Assembly (NCBI GenBank): GCA_022750195.1
Contig: JAKIWE010000004.1
Span: 1-64,000 of the forward strand
Source: Thermoplasmata archaeon
Lineage (GTDB): Archaea > Thermoplasmatota > Thermoplasmata > Lutacidiplasmatales > UBA184
Length of the DNA stretch: 64,000 nucleotides
Direction: 5' to 3'
The position numbers and the translations under genes are program-made. How positions within the stretch are numbered: position 1 is the stretch's first letter; each line of letters opens with the position of its first letter. Positions 34,410 to 43,237 of the stretch are shown piece by piece. Below the pieces are notes generated by a model that saw nothing but the letters and a program-made list of their open reading frames with translations, had not been told where the DNA came from and ran no database searches.

Positions 34410-35633
34410 TCACTCGGACCGAGGGACCTCGCGGAGATCGCTCAACGACGCGTCCATGAGCGCGAGGGCCCCGTTCGGCGCGACGTTCGCGTGGGGGAGC
34501 ACGTTCCCCCGCTCCAACGTTGGTGCAGGGGACGTGGGCCCGGGAGCGGTGACGCCGGCCAGCCGGCCGACGACCGATCCTGGGCGGACCGCCAAGGCGA
34601 TCGCCAGGCCGCCGAGCAGGACGTAGAAAAGGAGCCAGCTCAGCGCAAGGACGCCGAGCGGTATCGAGGGCGGCAGTACCCCGCCGTCGCTCGCGCCGTA
34701 TCCGGCGGCCCCGAGGAGCTCGTTGCCGAGGCCCGCGAAGCCCCAGGAGGTCAGCGGGGGTGGCACGCCGAAGGCCAGCGTGATGCCGCCCACTAGGAGC
34801 CCGCCCCGGACGACCAGGAGGAGGGGCCGTAGGCGCGCCGGACCGGCGGTGCGGAGCAACGACGCGGGCACCAGGGCGACGGCGATCGCCGCGAGCCCGG
34901 GACCGACTTTCTGGAGCAGCAGGCCTACTCCGAGAGCGACTTCGTGAGCGGAGGAACTCGCCGACGGTGAGGGAGCGTTCCCTCCAAGGAGAGCGGAGAG
35001 CGCCCAGATCGTGCCGGTCGCGAGAAGTACCGCTCGCACCGCCCCGACCCGGACGCCAGTCCGACGCGGGGCTGGGTCCACGGTCTCTGCGGCTGCGCCC
35101 CCCGCCGGGGGCGCCCCGGGCAGAGTCCCGTAGATGGTGAGCAACTGTTCCTGGGCGACGAGGGCGACTCCGAGCACCCCCACCTGGAAGACGTTGAGGT
35201 ACCACGCGTTGGCTACGAGCTGGGCGTAGGTCGTCCCGCTCGCCTGTGCCACGGCACCGATCCCGGCGGCCGCGGCGGCCGTGGTCGAGCAGCACGCCCC
35301 GAGGGTGAGCAGCGCGATCATCGCCGGGGTGAGCCCGGTGAGCGACGTAATGACGCCCGCGCCGGCCCCGCGCCGCTTCCGTTCTTTGAGGAGCAAGGCC
35401 GCGAACCGGACCCCGGCCGTCATCCCGAGACCGACCCCGGCCGAGACCACGACCATCGTGATCGTGGCCAGGAACGGTAGACCGATCACGCCCCCGGGCG
35501 CGATGACGAGCACGCCCGGATAGTTCCACCAAGGGCTGCCGTGGCCGAGCAGGTAGATGGTGACCCCGTTCTGTTGAGTGTCGAAGAACGACAGCATCAG
35601 GCCCGTGAGCATGGCGATGAAGCCGTAGCCCAC
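34410..35633 (-). CDS. Polytopic membrane protein upstream of the NapH-like gene
   Basis: 407 aa from GTG 35633, about ten transmembrane segments. Notable: GHGSPWWNYPGVLVIAPGG after the first helix, a small-residue helix with adjacent cysteines (LGACCSTTAAAAAGIGA) and GLGNELLGAAGYG near the C-terminus. The gene is 12 nt before the NapH-like gene and surely cotranscribed. The protein-like frame extends back about 40 codons with no ATG, GTG or TTG, toward a CTTAAG box at 35772-35777, so the true start may be an unusual codon further upstream. No family recognised; adjacent Cys could bind metal or form a disulfide. Confidence 0.75.
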   Translation of the reverse strand: MGYGFIAMLTGLMLSFFDTQQNGVTIYLLGHGSPWWNYPGVLVIAPGGVIGLPFLATITMVVVSAGVGLGMTAGVRFAALLLKERKRRGAGAGVITSLTGLTPAMIALLTLGACCSTTAAAAAGIGAVAQASGTTYAQLVANAWYLNVFQVGVLGVALVAQEQLLTIYGTLPGAPPAGGAAAETVDPAPRRTGVRVGAVRAVLLATGTIWALSALLGGNAPSPSASSSAHEVALGVGLLLQKVGPGLAAIAVALVPASLLRTAGPARLRPLLLVVRGGLLVGGITLAFGVPPPLTSWGFAGLGNELLGAAGYGASDGGVLPPSIPLGVLALSWLLFYVLLGGLAIALAVRPGSVVGRLAGVTAPGPTSPAPTLERGNVLPHANVAPNGALALMDASLSDLREVPRSE

Positions 35634-35824
35634 CGCGATCGAGATCGCCAGGGAGCGACCGAGCGGCGAACGGACGAGGGCCCGGGTCCGTGAGAGGGTC
35701 AGTAGGCGGACCCACGTGGAACGAGGAGGCGGCGCCGTGAAACCGAACCCCCCTCGTTCGAGGCCGTGCGTCTTAAGCGCGTGCCGTACGAACCAAGATC
35801 TCGACGCGCGCGCGATCGTTGGGA

Positions 35825-36592
35825 CTAGGGGATCAGCCTCGAGCTCCAGGGGGGCGGTGGGACGCCGAGCTGCTCGGCGAGCGACGAACAGTTCGCGGCG
35901 GCATCGCCCCGGAAATGGTTGTTGAAGAAGCCGTACACGGTCTGGGATTTTTCGCTCAGCTCGCGGACCCTCGGCACCCAGGCGGCCAGCTCCTCAGGCC
36001 GGTACGTGTAGTCGTACCAGAGGCGTGGACCGTGCCCGTGCCACCGTACGTAGCTGAACGGGGCGGTGACGTCGAGCTGGATCGGGAGCAGTGGCTCGTC
36101 GACGACAACGTACGCGAGATGAAACTCACGAAGCAGGTCGAACGACGCGCTCTGGAGCCACGACCGTTCTCGGAACTCGACGGCGACCGGGAGCTCCTTG
36201 GGAAGGGTCGCGTAGAAGGTCCGGACGGTCGCCGGCTCGAAGGGGAGCGACGGGGGCAACTGGAGGAGGGCGGCGGCGAACTTACCGGCGGCCTGGAGAG
36301 GGCGGACCACGGCGAGGAATCGGGCGAGCTCCTCCTCGGCGTTCACGAGACGGCGTTCGTGCGTGATCGTCTGCGGGAACTTCGCGGCGAAGAGGAACTT
36401 GCGCGGGGTGCGACGGACCCACGACTCCGCGACCGAGACGGGCGGGAGCCGGTAGAACGTGGAGTTGATCTCGACGATCGGGAACCGATCCGCGTAGAAC
36501 CTGAGCTTGTCCGGGACTCCGTGCTTGGGGTACACCCGCCCCACCCACTCCGGGTAGTCCCAGCCGCTGGTCCCGAGCACGACGGCGCCCAC
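35825..36592 (-). CDS. DUF72 (YecE-like) TIM-barrel protein
   Basis: 255 aa, GTG start with TTGATAGTC at 36616-36624 about 28 nt upstream. N-terminal LGTSGWDYPEWVGRVYP and FPIVEINSTFYRLPP are the DUF72 signatures. These are followed by FLFAAKFPQTITHERRL, AVEFRERSW, FSYVRWHGHG and the terminal YGFFNNHFRGDAAANC. Function in archaea unknown (the family is linked to nucleic acid or nucleotide biology in some bacteria). It is divergent from the ferredoxin gene. Confidence 0.95.
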   Translation of the reverse strand: MGAVVLGTSGWDYPEWVGRVYPKHGVPDKLRFYADRFPIVEINSTFYRLPPVSVAESWVRRTPRKFLFAAKFPQTITHERRLVNAEEELARFLAVVRPLQAAGKFAAALLQLPPSLPFEPATVRTFYATLPKELPVAVEFRERSWLQSASFDLLREFHLAYVVVDEPLLPIQLDVTAPFSYVRWHGHGPRLWYDYTYRPEELAAWVPRVRELSEKSQTVYGFFNNHFRGDAAANCSSLAEQLGVPPPPWSSRLIP

Positions 36593-36768
36593 GTTCGCCG
36601 GGAAACGGAACTTGGACTATCAATGGACCGCAGGGGACCGGGAACAGGAAATGCTCCAAAATCGGCGTCCCGGGCGCAGAGAAGAACAGCGCCGGGTCAA
36701 GTCAAGGGGCCGCGCGGACCAAAGCCTAAATACGGAGCCCGGGTGCAACGCCCCGCAGGGAATCGCCG

Positions 36769-37047
36769 ATGGTCCAAGTCGATATTGCCCTCGAAAAGTG
36801 CACGGGGTGCGCCCACTGCCGCGACGTCTGCCCCGTGAACGTCTTCGAGCTCAAGCCGAGGGATCAGTTTCCGAATGTGGTCGATGACGCGGGCGTCGCG
36901 GCCAAGTTCCAGTTCCGCGGTGAGAAGTCGGTCGCGATCAACGGCCCCGAATGCATCGTCTGCGAAGCGTGCCTGTTCGAGTGCGAGGGCGAGTGCATCC
37001 TCATCACCGACGATGAGGGCCACGTCCACAACTCGACGTACAAGTAA
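36769..37047 (+). CDS. Ferredoxin with two 4Fe-4S sites
   Basis: 92 aa. Cluster motifs: CTGCAHCRDVCPVN (CxxCxxCxxxCP) at residues 11-24 and CIVCEACLFECEGEC near 65-79 (CxxCxxCxxxC, with no Pro). A 40-residue insert separates the two halves. It is a small soluble electron carrier; with the membrane ferredoxin 2 kb upstream it may serve the same redox chain (inference). The AT-rich CCTAAATACGG near 36724 is the likely promoter, giving a leader of about 15-20 nt. Confidence 0.92.
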   Translation: MVQVDIALEKCTGCAHCRDVCPVNVFELKPRDQFPNVVDDAGVAAKFQFRGEKSVAINGPECIVCEACLFECEGECILITDDEGHVHNSTYK

Positions 37048-37097
37048 CGGGCGAAATCGCCGCCGTACCAGCCCGTCGCACGCCGGACGCGGCAGGC

Positions 37098-37106
37098 GTT
37101 AAATAG
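37098..37106 (+). promoter_or_regulatory. TATA box of the ATP synthase F-A-B-D-H-I operon
   Basis: GTTAAATAG centred 28 nt before the GTG start of atpF at 37130; leaderless initiation inferred. Confidence 0.55.
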
Positions 37107-37129
37107 CGCCTGACCCCGCCGGCAGCGCC

Positions 37130-37471
37130 GTGTCCGCCTCCGGGTCGCTCGCGCCGGGACGGACGCTCGTTCTCGGCGAACGCCAGCTGATCATCGGCTT
37201 CCAACTGATCGGCATGAGCGACGTGCTCGAGGTGACGGCCGAGACGGCCGCCGCGAAGTTCCAAGAGGCGATGACGAAGGGCGAGTTCAGCCTCCTCATC
37301 GCGAGCGAGTCGATCAAGGCGAAGCTCTCCGAAACCCAGCGCCTCAACGCCGAGGCGTCCCTCAAACCGCTCGTCGTCTTCGTCCCGACGCCCACCGGCG
37401 AGTACGAGATCGAGAGCATCGACCAGCTCGCGAAGCGCATCCTGGGCGTCTCGTTGCAGGTCCCCACGTAG
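37130..37471 (+). CDS. atpF: A-type ATP synthase subunit F
   Basis: 113 aa, GTG start. The Rossmann-like subunit F has FQLIGMSDVLEVT at the N-terminus and a central FSLLIASESIKAKL. It ends with VVFVPTPTGEYEIESIDQLAKRILGV. Subunit F belongs to the central stalk with D. Here it is first in the operon, 11 nt before atpA. Confidence 0.95.
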   Translation: MSASGSLAPGRTLVLGERQLIIGFQLIGMSDVLEVTAETAAAKFQEAMTKGEFSLLIASESIKAKLSETQRLNAEASLKPLVVFVPTPTGEYEIESIDQLAKRILGVSLQVPT

Positions 37472-37482
37472 AGAGGCAATCG

Positions 37483-40400
37483 ATGGCAGGCGTCGTTGCA
37501 CGGGTCTCCGGTCCGGTCGTTCTCGCCGACGGCCTTGAGGGCGCCAAGATGTTCGACGTGGTCCGAGTCGGCGAGCTGGGCCTCGTCGGCGAGATCATCC
37601 GGCTCATCGGAAGCGTGGCCACCGTCCAGGTGTACGAGGATACTACCGGGATCCGGCCGGGCGACCCTGTCGAGAACACCGGTCAGGCACTGAGCGTTGA
37701 ACTCGGTCCCGGGCTCCTCAAGTCGATCTACGACGGCGTGCAGCGTCCGCTCGACGTGCTCAAGGAGAATCTCGGGGACTTCATCACCCGAGGGTTCGTC
37801 GCGCCGGCGCTCGACGAGAAGAAGGTCTGGGAGTTCGACGCCACTGCCAAGGTGGGCAGCGACGTCAGCGGAGGCGCCATCCTAGGCACCGTCCAAGAGA
37901 CCCCCCTGATCCTGCACAAGGTGATGGTACCCCCGGGCCTCGAGGGGACTCTCTCCGAACTGAAGAGCGGCTCGTACACCGTCCGAGACCGGATCGGCTC
38001 GATCACCGCCGGGTCCCGAAAGGTGCCGGTTGGACTGAGCCACAAGTGGATTGTCCGGCTGCCCCGACCGGTCAAGCAGAAACTCCCACCGAGCCTTCCG
38101 CTGTTGACCGGCCAGCGCGTCATCGACACGTTCTTCCCTGTCGCCAAGGGAGGCACGGCCTGCATCCCCGGCCCGTTCGGTTCCGGGAAGTGCGTCGCGG
38201 GCGACACTCCGGTGCTTCTCGCCGACGGGCGCGTACTGGCCATGGAGGAGCTCTACGCCTGGGCCCAAGCACACGGGGAGCGGACCGACGACGGCTCCGA
38301 CGAGTGGTACCGACTGCGCACCCCGATCCAGTTGTACTCCCTCGTCGGTGACCGCCTGGTCCAGAGCGAGAGTCGGACTTTTTTCAAGGGCAAGAGCGAC
38401 CGTCTGATCCGCGTACGGACCCGCAGCGGTCGCACCGTGCGCTTGACCCCGGTCCACCGCCTGTTCACGATCGATGCCCAAGGAGCGCTTCGGGAAAAGG
38501 CCGCCCAGGAGCTCGAACCCGGTGACTACGCCGCGTCGGTCCGGAGGCTCCCGCCCTCCCAGGAGAATCCGAAGCTGGATATCGCCCTCCCCAAGCTTCG
38601 CCGGCGAGGAAAGGCCATCCGGATTCCTGAGCGGATGTCCCCGGAGCTCGCGGAACTCCTCGGGCTGTTCGTCGCGGAGGGGTACATTCGAGGGCTCGGC
38701 ACCGTCGTCTTCACCAACTCCGACGAGGGACTCCTCTCGCGTTTCCTTTCGCTGACAAGCTCCCTCTTCGGGATCGACGGCTACGTCGAGAGGCAGCCGA
38801 GGAAGACCCCGAATGTGCTGGTGCACAGCGTCTCGTTGGTCCGTCTGCTGGACGCCCTGGGTTCCGGCCGGAATGCCAACGGGAAACGTGTACCTCCCGC
38901 CGTTCTCGGCGCGAAGCCCCAGGTGCTCGGCGCCTTCCTCCGGGGCTACTACCTCGGCGATGGAGGGATCGGCGGAGGGGACGTCGAGTTCTGCACGGCC
39001 AGCTCTCGACTGCAAACGGAGTTGGTCTACCTGCTCGCCCGGTTTGGCATCACGTCCACGATGGCCCGGCGCTGGGTCGACGGGACTCCCTACTTCCGCC
39101 TCTACGTCCGGGGGGTCTCCAATCTCTCGCGACTCGAGGTGGTGATCGATTCCGACCACCCGAAGATCGCGCAGATTCGTTCGTACGTCGAGTCGAAGAG
39201 GACGACCTACACAGCGACCGACGTGGTCCCGCTCTCGCCCTCAGTCATCGAGCGAATCTACCGTGCCAACTTCCGGTATTCGACCCTGGCGGCCGAGGGC
39301 GTCGATATTCACAACTACATCGGCAACCACGAACGGATGGGCGCAGGAACCTTCCTCGCGTTCATGCGGGCCCCGCGCGCCATGGGTGCCCCCAGCCTTG
39401 AGGAGGTCGAACCGGCCGCCGCCCGACTCTCCCTGCTCCTCGACTCGGTCTACTGCGACGAGATCGTCGAGGTGACCGAGGAGACCGACGGGCCGTACGA
39501 CGTCTTCGACGTTTCCGTTCCGGAGTACGGTGCGAATTTCGTCGGGGGCCACGGCGGCATGCTGCTGCACAACACCGTGACCCAGCAACAGCTCGCGAAA
39601 TGGGCCGACTCGGACGTCGTCGTCTACGTTGGCTGCGGCGAACGCGGCAACGAGATGACCGAGGTGCTCGCCACCTTCCCGAAGCTGCTCGACCCGAAGT
39701 CGGGTCGACCTCTCATGGACCGGACCATCCTGATCGCCAACACGTCGAACATGCCCGTAGCCGCGCGCGAGGCGAGCGTGTACACCGGGATCACGCTCGC
39801 CGAGTACTACCGCGACATGGGGTACGATGTCGCGCTGATGGCCGACTCCACCTCTCGCTGGGCGGAGGCGATGCGCGAGATCTCCGGCCGCCTCGAGGAG
39901 ATGCCCGGCGAAGAGGGTTATCCCGCGTATCTGGGCCGCCGCGTCGCGGAGTTCTACGAACGCGCGGGGCGCGTCGTCACCCTCTCCCCCGAGGTCCGAA
40001 ACGGGTCCGTCACGATCGTCGGGGCGGTATCGCCCGCCGGCGGCGACACCTCCGAGCCGGTCAGCCAGAACACCCTCCGTGTCGCACGCGTCTTTTGGGC
40101 GCTGGACGCTTCCCTCGCCTCCCGGCGGCACTTTCCGTCGATCAACTGGCTGCAGAGTTACTCGCTCTACGCGGGCGACCTCGAATCGTACTATCGGACG
40201 AACGTCGCCCCGGACTGGGTCACGCTCCGGCAGAAGGCGCTCGAACTCCTGCAGAAAGAGTCCGAGCTCCAAGAGATCGTTCAACTGGTCGGCGTCGACG
40301 CGCTCCCGGAACGGGAGAAGGCGATCTTGGATGTCGCGCGGATGATCCGGGAGGATTACCTCCAGCAGAGCGCGTACGACGACATCGACACCTACTCGTC

Positions 40401-40626
40401 GATCCAGAAGCAGTACCGCATGCTCCGCGCCATTCTCACCTTCGGCGACCAGGAACAGGCGGCGATCCTACGGGGCGGGACGGTGGCGCAGATCTCGAAG
40501 CTGGCCGTCCGCACTCGACTGGCCCGCATGAAGTCGATCCCCGAGAAGGACGCCCCGGCGACCTTCGACGCGCTCGATGGGGAGAGCGCCCAGGCGGTCG
40601 GTCAGATCGCTGCGGGAGGGAGCTGA
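37483..40626 (+). CDS. atpA: A-type ATP synthase catalytic subunit A with intein
   Basis: 1047-aa precursor, of which residues 237-697 are an intein (see separate entry); splicing leaves a 586-aa subunit, the family's normal length. The catalytic P-loop GPFGSGK-T is cut exactly between Lys and Thr. Other A-subunit motifs follow the intein: [57 protein letters not shown] and [15 protein letters not shown]. The N-terminal beta-barrel starts [14 protein letters not shown]. The subunit hydrolyses or synthesises ATP in the A3B3 head. It is 11 nt after atpF and 2 nt before atpB. Excision is essential for activity because the P-loop is interrupted. Confidence 0.97.
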   Translation: MAGVVARVSGPVVLADGLEGAKMFDVVRVGELGLVGEIIRLIGSVATVQVYEDTTGIRPGDPVENTGQALSVELGPGLLKSIYDGVQRPLDVLKENLGDFITRGFVAPALDEKKVWEFDATAKVGSDVSGGAILGTVQETPLILHKVMVPPGLEGTLSELKSGSYTVRDRIGSITAGSRKVPVGLSHKWIVRLPRPVKQKLPPSLPLLTGQRVIDTFFPVAKGGTACIPGPFGSGKCVAGDTPVLLADGRVLAMEELYAWAQAHGERTDDGSDEWYRLRTPIQLYSLVGDRLVQSESRTFFKGKSDRLIRVRTRSGRTVRLTPVHRLFTIDAQGALREKAAQELEPGDYAASVRRLPPSQENPKLDIALPKLRRRGKAIRIPERMSPELAELLGLFVAEGYIRGLGTVVFTNSDEGLLSRFLSLTSSLFGIDGYVERQPRKTPNVLVHSVSLVRLLDALGSGRNANGKRVPPAVLGAKPQVLGAFLRGYYLGDGGIGGGDVEFCTASSRLQTELVYLLARFGITSTMARRWVDGTPYFRLYVRGVSNLSRLEVVIDSDHPKIAQIRSYVESKRTTYTATDVVPLSPSVIERIYRANFRYSTLAAEGVDIHNYIGNHERMGAGTFLAFMRAPRAMGAPSLEEVEPAAARLSLLLDSVYCDEIVEVTEETDGPYDVFDVSVPEYGANFVGGHGGMLLHNTVTQQQLAKWADSDVVVYVGCGERGNEMTEVLATFPKLLDPKSGRPLMDRTILIANTSNMPVAAREASVYTGITLAEYYRDMGYDVALMADSTSRWAEAMREISGRLEEMPGEEGYPAYLGRRVAEFYERAGRVVTLSPEVRNGSVTIVGAVSPAGGDTSEPVSQNTLRVARVFWALDASLASRRHFPSINWLQSYSLYAGDLESYYRTNVAPDWVTLRQKALELLQKESELQEIVQLVGVDALPEREKAILDVARMIREDYLQQSAYDDIDTYSSIQKQYRMLRAILTFGDQEQAAILRGGTVAQISKLAVRTRLARMKSIPEKDAPATFDALDGESAQAVGQIAAGGS
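38191..39573 (+). other. Intein in atpA (VMA-b type site, LAGLIDADG homing endonuclease)
   Basis: 461 codons inside atpA. Begins with Cys1 in block A ([21 protein letters not shown]). Block B is [12 protein letters not shown]. It ends with block [17 protein letters not shown] and GGMLLHN, the His-Asn pair; the +1 extein residue is Thr. Two dodecapeptide endonuclease motifs are [11 protein letters not shown] and [11 protein letters not shown], both with the acidic residue kept, so homing activity is possible. The site, between Lys and Thr of the P-loop, matches the known VMA-b insertion site in archaeal A subunits. Block residues needed for self-splicing look intact. Confidence 0.95.
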
Positions 40627-40628
40627 CC

Positions 40629-42065
40629 ATGGCGCAGGCGAAGAGCGGGACCAAGACCGCAGCGGAGCCCAACGTTCCGATCGATTACCGGACCATCGAC
40701 CGGGTCTCCGGGCCGCTGCTGTTCGTCCGCGAGGTGGCCAACGCCGCCTACGGTGAGATCGTCGAGATCCAGCTCCCCAGCGGCGAGCGTCGCCAGGGCC
40801 AAGTGCTCGATTCGCGCAAAGGGCTCGCCATCGTCCAGGTCTTCGGACCGACGATGGGGATGAACGTCACCGACACCTCCGTCAAGTTCCTCGGGCGCGT
40901 CGCCCGGTTGCCCGTCTCCGACGAGATGCTCGGCCGCGTCTTCAACGGCCTCGGGGAGCCGCGCGACGGCGGCCCGAAGATCGTCAGCGATACCGAGCTC
41001 GAGATCGTCGGGAATGCGATGAACCCGTACTCGCGCGAGGAGCCGTCCGAATTCATCCAGACCGGCCTGTCGTGCATCGACGTGATGAACACCCTCGTGC
41101 GGGGCCAGAAGCTCCCGATCTTCTCGGCGGCCGGGCTCCCTCACAATCAGGTGGCCGCCCAGATCGTCCGGCAGGCGAAGCTTCGGGACTCGAGCGAGAG
41201 CTTCGCCGTCGTCTTCGCCGCGATGGGGATCACCAGCGAGGAGGCGAACTACTTCCTGCGGGAGTTCGAGGCCACGGGCGCGCTGGAGCGGACCGTCGTC
41301 TTCCTGAACCTCTCGAGCGACCCGTCGATGGAGCGGGTCATCACCCCGCGAATGGCGCTCACCGCGGCCGAGTACCTCGCCTACGAGCGGGACCTTCACG
41401 TGTTGGTCCTGCTGACGGACATGACCAGCTACTGCGAGGCCCTGCGGGAGATCGCGAGCGCACGGGAGGAGGTTCCCGGTCGTCGCGGCTACCCGGGGTA
41501 CCTGTACACCGACCTGGCCACGCTGTACGAGCGCGCGGGGAAGATCCAAGGCCGGAAGGGCTCCATCACGCAGTTCCCGATCCTCACGATGCCGGCGGAC
41601 GACGTCACGCACCCGATCCCGGACCTGACGGGGTACATCACCGAGGGCCAGATGTTCGTCAGCCGGGAGCTGCAACGGCGGGGCGTCTACCCGGGGATCG
41701 ACCCGCTCCCCTCGCTCTCGCGCCTGATGAACCAGGGGATCGGCAAGGGCCGCACCCGCGAGGACCACCGCGGGGTCGCCGACCAGCTGTTCGCGAGCTA
41801 CGCCATCGGCAAGGACCAGCGGGCGCTCTCCGCGATCGTGGGCGAGGAGTCGCTGAGCGACGTCGACCGGGCCTACCTGAAGTTCGCCGACCGTTTCGAG
41901 CGGGAGTTCCTCAACCAGCGCCCGGACGAGGACCGTTCGATCGTCGAGTCGCTCACGATCGGCTGGCGTCTGTTGAGCGACCTCCCCGAGAGCGAGCTCA
42001 AGCGGATCAAGCCCGAGTACATCCAGCAGTACTACAAGCCGGCCGCCGCCGCCCCGCCGGCGTGA
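40629..42065 (+). CDS. atpB: A-type ATP synthase regulatory subunit B
   Basis: 478 aa, ATG start 2 nt after atpA. Typical B-subunit stretches: [75 protein letters not shown] (no functional P-loop), [36 protein letters not shown] and the C-terminal [16 protein letters not shown]. This non-catalytic subunit alternates with A in the head. Length is typical (about 460). Confidence 0.96.
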   Translation: MAQAKSGTKTAAEPNVPIDYRTIDRVSGPLLFVREVANAAYGEIVEIQLPSGERRQGQVLDSRKGLAIVQVFGPTMGMNVTDTSVKFLGRVARLPVSDEMLGRVFNGLGEPRDGGPKIVSDTELEIVGNAMNPYSREEPSEFIQTGLSCIDVMNTLVRGQKLPIFSAAGLPHNQVAAQIVRQAKLRDSSESFAVVFAAMGITSEEANYFLREFEATGALERTVVFLNLSSDPSMERVITPRMALTAAEYLAYERDLHVLVLLTDMTSYCEALREIASAREEVPGRRGYPGYLYTDLATLYERAGKIQGRKGSITQFPILTMPADDVTHPIPDLTGYITEGQMFVSRELQRRGVYPGIDPLPSLSRLMNQGIGKGRTREDHRGVADQLFASYAIGKDQRALSAIVGEESLSDVDRAYLKFADRFEREFLNQRPDEDRSIVESLTIGWRLLSDLPESELKRIKPEYIQQYYKPAAAAPPA

Positions 42066-42087
42066 GGGAGAACCTCCACGAGCAGCC

Positions 42088-42735
42088 ATGCCCGCCGAGA
42101 CGATCCGACCGACCCGCCTCGAGCTGTTGCGCACCCGTCGTCGGATCGTCGTGGCGAAGCGGGGGCTCAACCTGCTCAAGCTCAAGCGCTCCGCGCTGAT
42201 CGCCGAGTTCTTCTCGCTCTCGAAGGAGGCGCTCGCGCTCCGGGGCGACCTCAAGCAGCGGGTCGCCCGCGGTTACGAGGCGATCCGGATGGCCGAGACG
42301 ATGGAGGGGCCGGTCCGTCTCGAGAACCTCGCGATGCTGCTGCCGGCGATCCTGCCGGTGAACGTCGCGACGAAGAACGTGATGGGCGTCAAGACGCCCC
42401 GCGTCGACGCCGGGACCTACGCCCCGGTCCGCGCGACGGCGCTCCTCGACCTGCCGACCTCGGTCCACGAGGCGATCCGTCACTTCCAGGGGATCTACGC
42501 GGTCGTCCTGCAGATCGCCGAGAAGGAGAACGCCCTCCGCCGCCTCCTCAAGGAGATCGAGAAGACCAAGCGTCGGGCGAGCGCGATCGAGAACGTCCTC
42601 ATCCCGCGGCTCCAGGACGTCGTGCGGTACATCAAGTTCCGATTCGACGAGATGGAGCGCGACGCGTTCTCGATGCTGAAGACCGTCAAACGGAAGATGC
42701 AGGCCGAGGAGGAGGGCGCCAGTGCTGCCGTCTAA
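42088..42735 (+). CDS. atpD: A-type ATP synthase subunit D
   Basis: 215 aa. N-terminal IRPTRLELLRTRRRIVVAKRGLNLLKLKRSAL and C-terminal RRLLKEIEKTKRRASAIENVLIPRLQDVVRYIKFRFDEMERDAF form the antiparallel coiled coil of the rotating central stalk, the two conserved ends of the D family. It ends 14 nt past the start of the small membrane-peptide gene. Confidence 0.95.
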   Translation: MPAETIRPTRLELLRTRRRIVVAKRGLNLLKLKRSALIAEFFSLSKEALALRGDLKQRVARGYEAIRMAETMEGPVRLENLAMLLPAILPVNVATKNVMGVKTPRVDAGTYAPVRATALLDLPTSVHEAIRHFQGIYAVVLQIAEKENALRRLLKEIEKTKRRASAIENVLIPRLQDVVRYIKFRFDEMERDAFSMLKTVKRKMQAEEEGASAAV

Positions 42736-42844
42736 CCCGACGGTCCACCCCTTCCGGACCGTCCAGCTCGTCCTCTGGGCGGTGCGGCTCTCGGTGATCG
42801 GCATCGTGCTCTACGTCCTCAGCCATTCGGTCGGAGGGCTCTAA
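42722..42844 (+). CDS. 40-aa single-helix membrane peptide in the ATP synthase operon
   Basis: GTG 42722 starts inside the last codons of atpD and reads VLPSNPTVHPFRTVQLVLWAV, then RLSVIGIVLYVLSHSVGGL and TAA. One transmembrane helix (about residues 15-33) carries an internal Arg (AVRL). The stop is 4 nt before the start of atpH. Position (overlap of 14 nt upstream, 4-nt gap downstream) and the absence of any spare sequence argue that it is translated as part of the operon. No known A-ATPase subunit fits; a candidate new assembly factor or lipid-facing c-ring/stator peptide (inference). Confidence 0.7.
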   Translation: MLPSNPTVHPFRTVQLVLWAVRLSVIGIVLYVLSHSVGGL

Positions 42845-42848
42845 GCCG

Positions 42849-43232
42849 ATGAGCGAGGCGAGCGGGAGCGCGCCGGGCGCCGGGGATACGTCGATCGACG
42901 CGCTGCGTCAGCTCAAGGCCGCCGAGACGAGCTGGAGCGAGAAGCTCGCGAAGGCGAAAGCCGACGCGGAGGCGGAGCTCACCGCGCTGAAGGCGGCCGC
43001 CGACGCGGCGTACGCGAAGGCGAAGGAGCTCGCCGAGAAAGCGCGGAGCGACCGGGTCCAGGAGGCGAAGTTCAAGGCGGACGTTGAAGCCGAGAGCGTC
43101 GTGCGCGACGGCGAGAAGGAAGCGGCGGGCCTATCGTCGAGCGACCCGTCGCGCGAGCCGGGCTTTGGCGCGAAGGTCGTCGACGCGGTGCTCGGTCCCT
43201 TCCGGGGCCCCGGCGGCAAGAAGGGTGCGTAG
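42849..43232 (+). CDS. atpH: A-type ATP synthase subunit H (peripheral stalk)
   Basis: 127 aa. Residues 15-85 are a single Ala/Glu/Lys-rich coiled coil (LRQLKAAETSWSEKLAKAKADAEAELTAL) as in AtpH/subunit G. The following 40 residues hold a hydrophobic short helix (KVVDAVLGPF) and a basic end (GGKKGA). It pairs with subunit E in the stator stalk; here E is on the opposite strand, 4 kb away. The gene is 5 nt upstream of atpI. Confidence 0.85.
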   Translation: MSEASGSAPGAGDTSIDALRQLKAAETSWSEKLAKAKADAEAELTALKAAADAAYAKAKELAEKARSDRVQEAKFKADVEAESVVRDGEKEAAGLSSSDPSREPGFGAKVVDAVLGPFRGPGGKKGA

Positions 43233-43237
43233 CGCGC

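Noticed and set aside
31878-34796. 972-codon open frame on the plus strand
   Set aside because: Antisense to the NapH-like gene, which has transmembrane helices and ferredoxin motifs; the frame reads as a charged repeat-like shadow.
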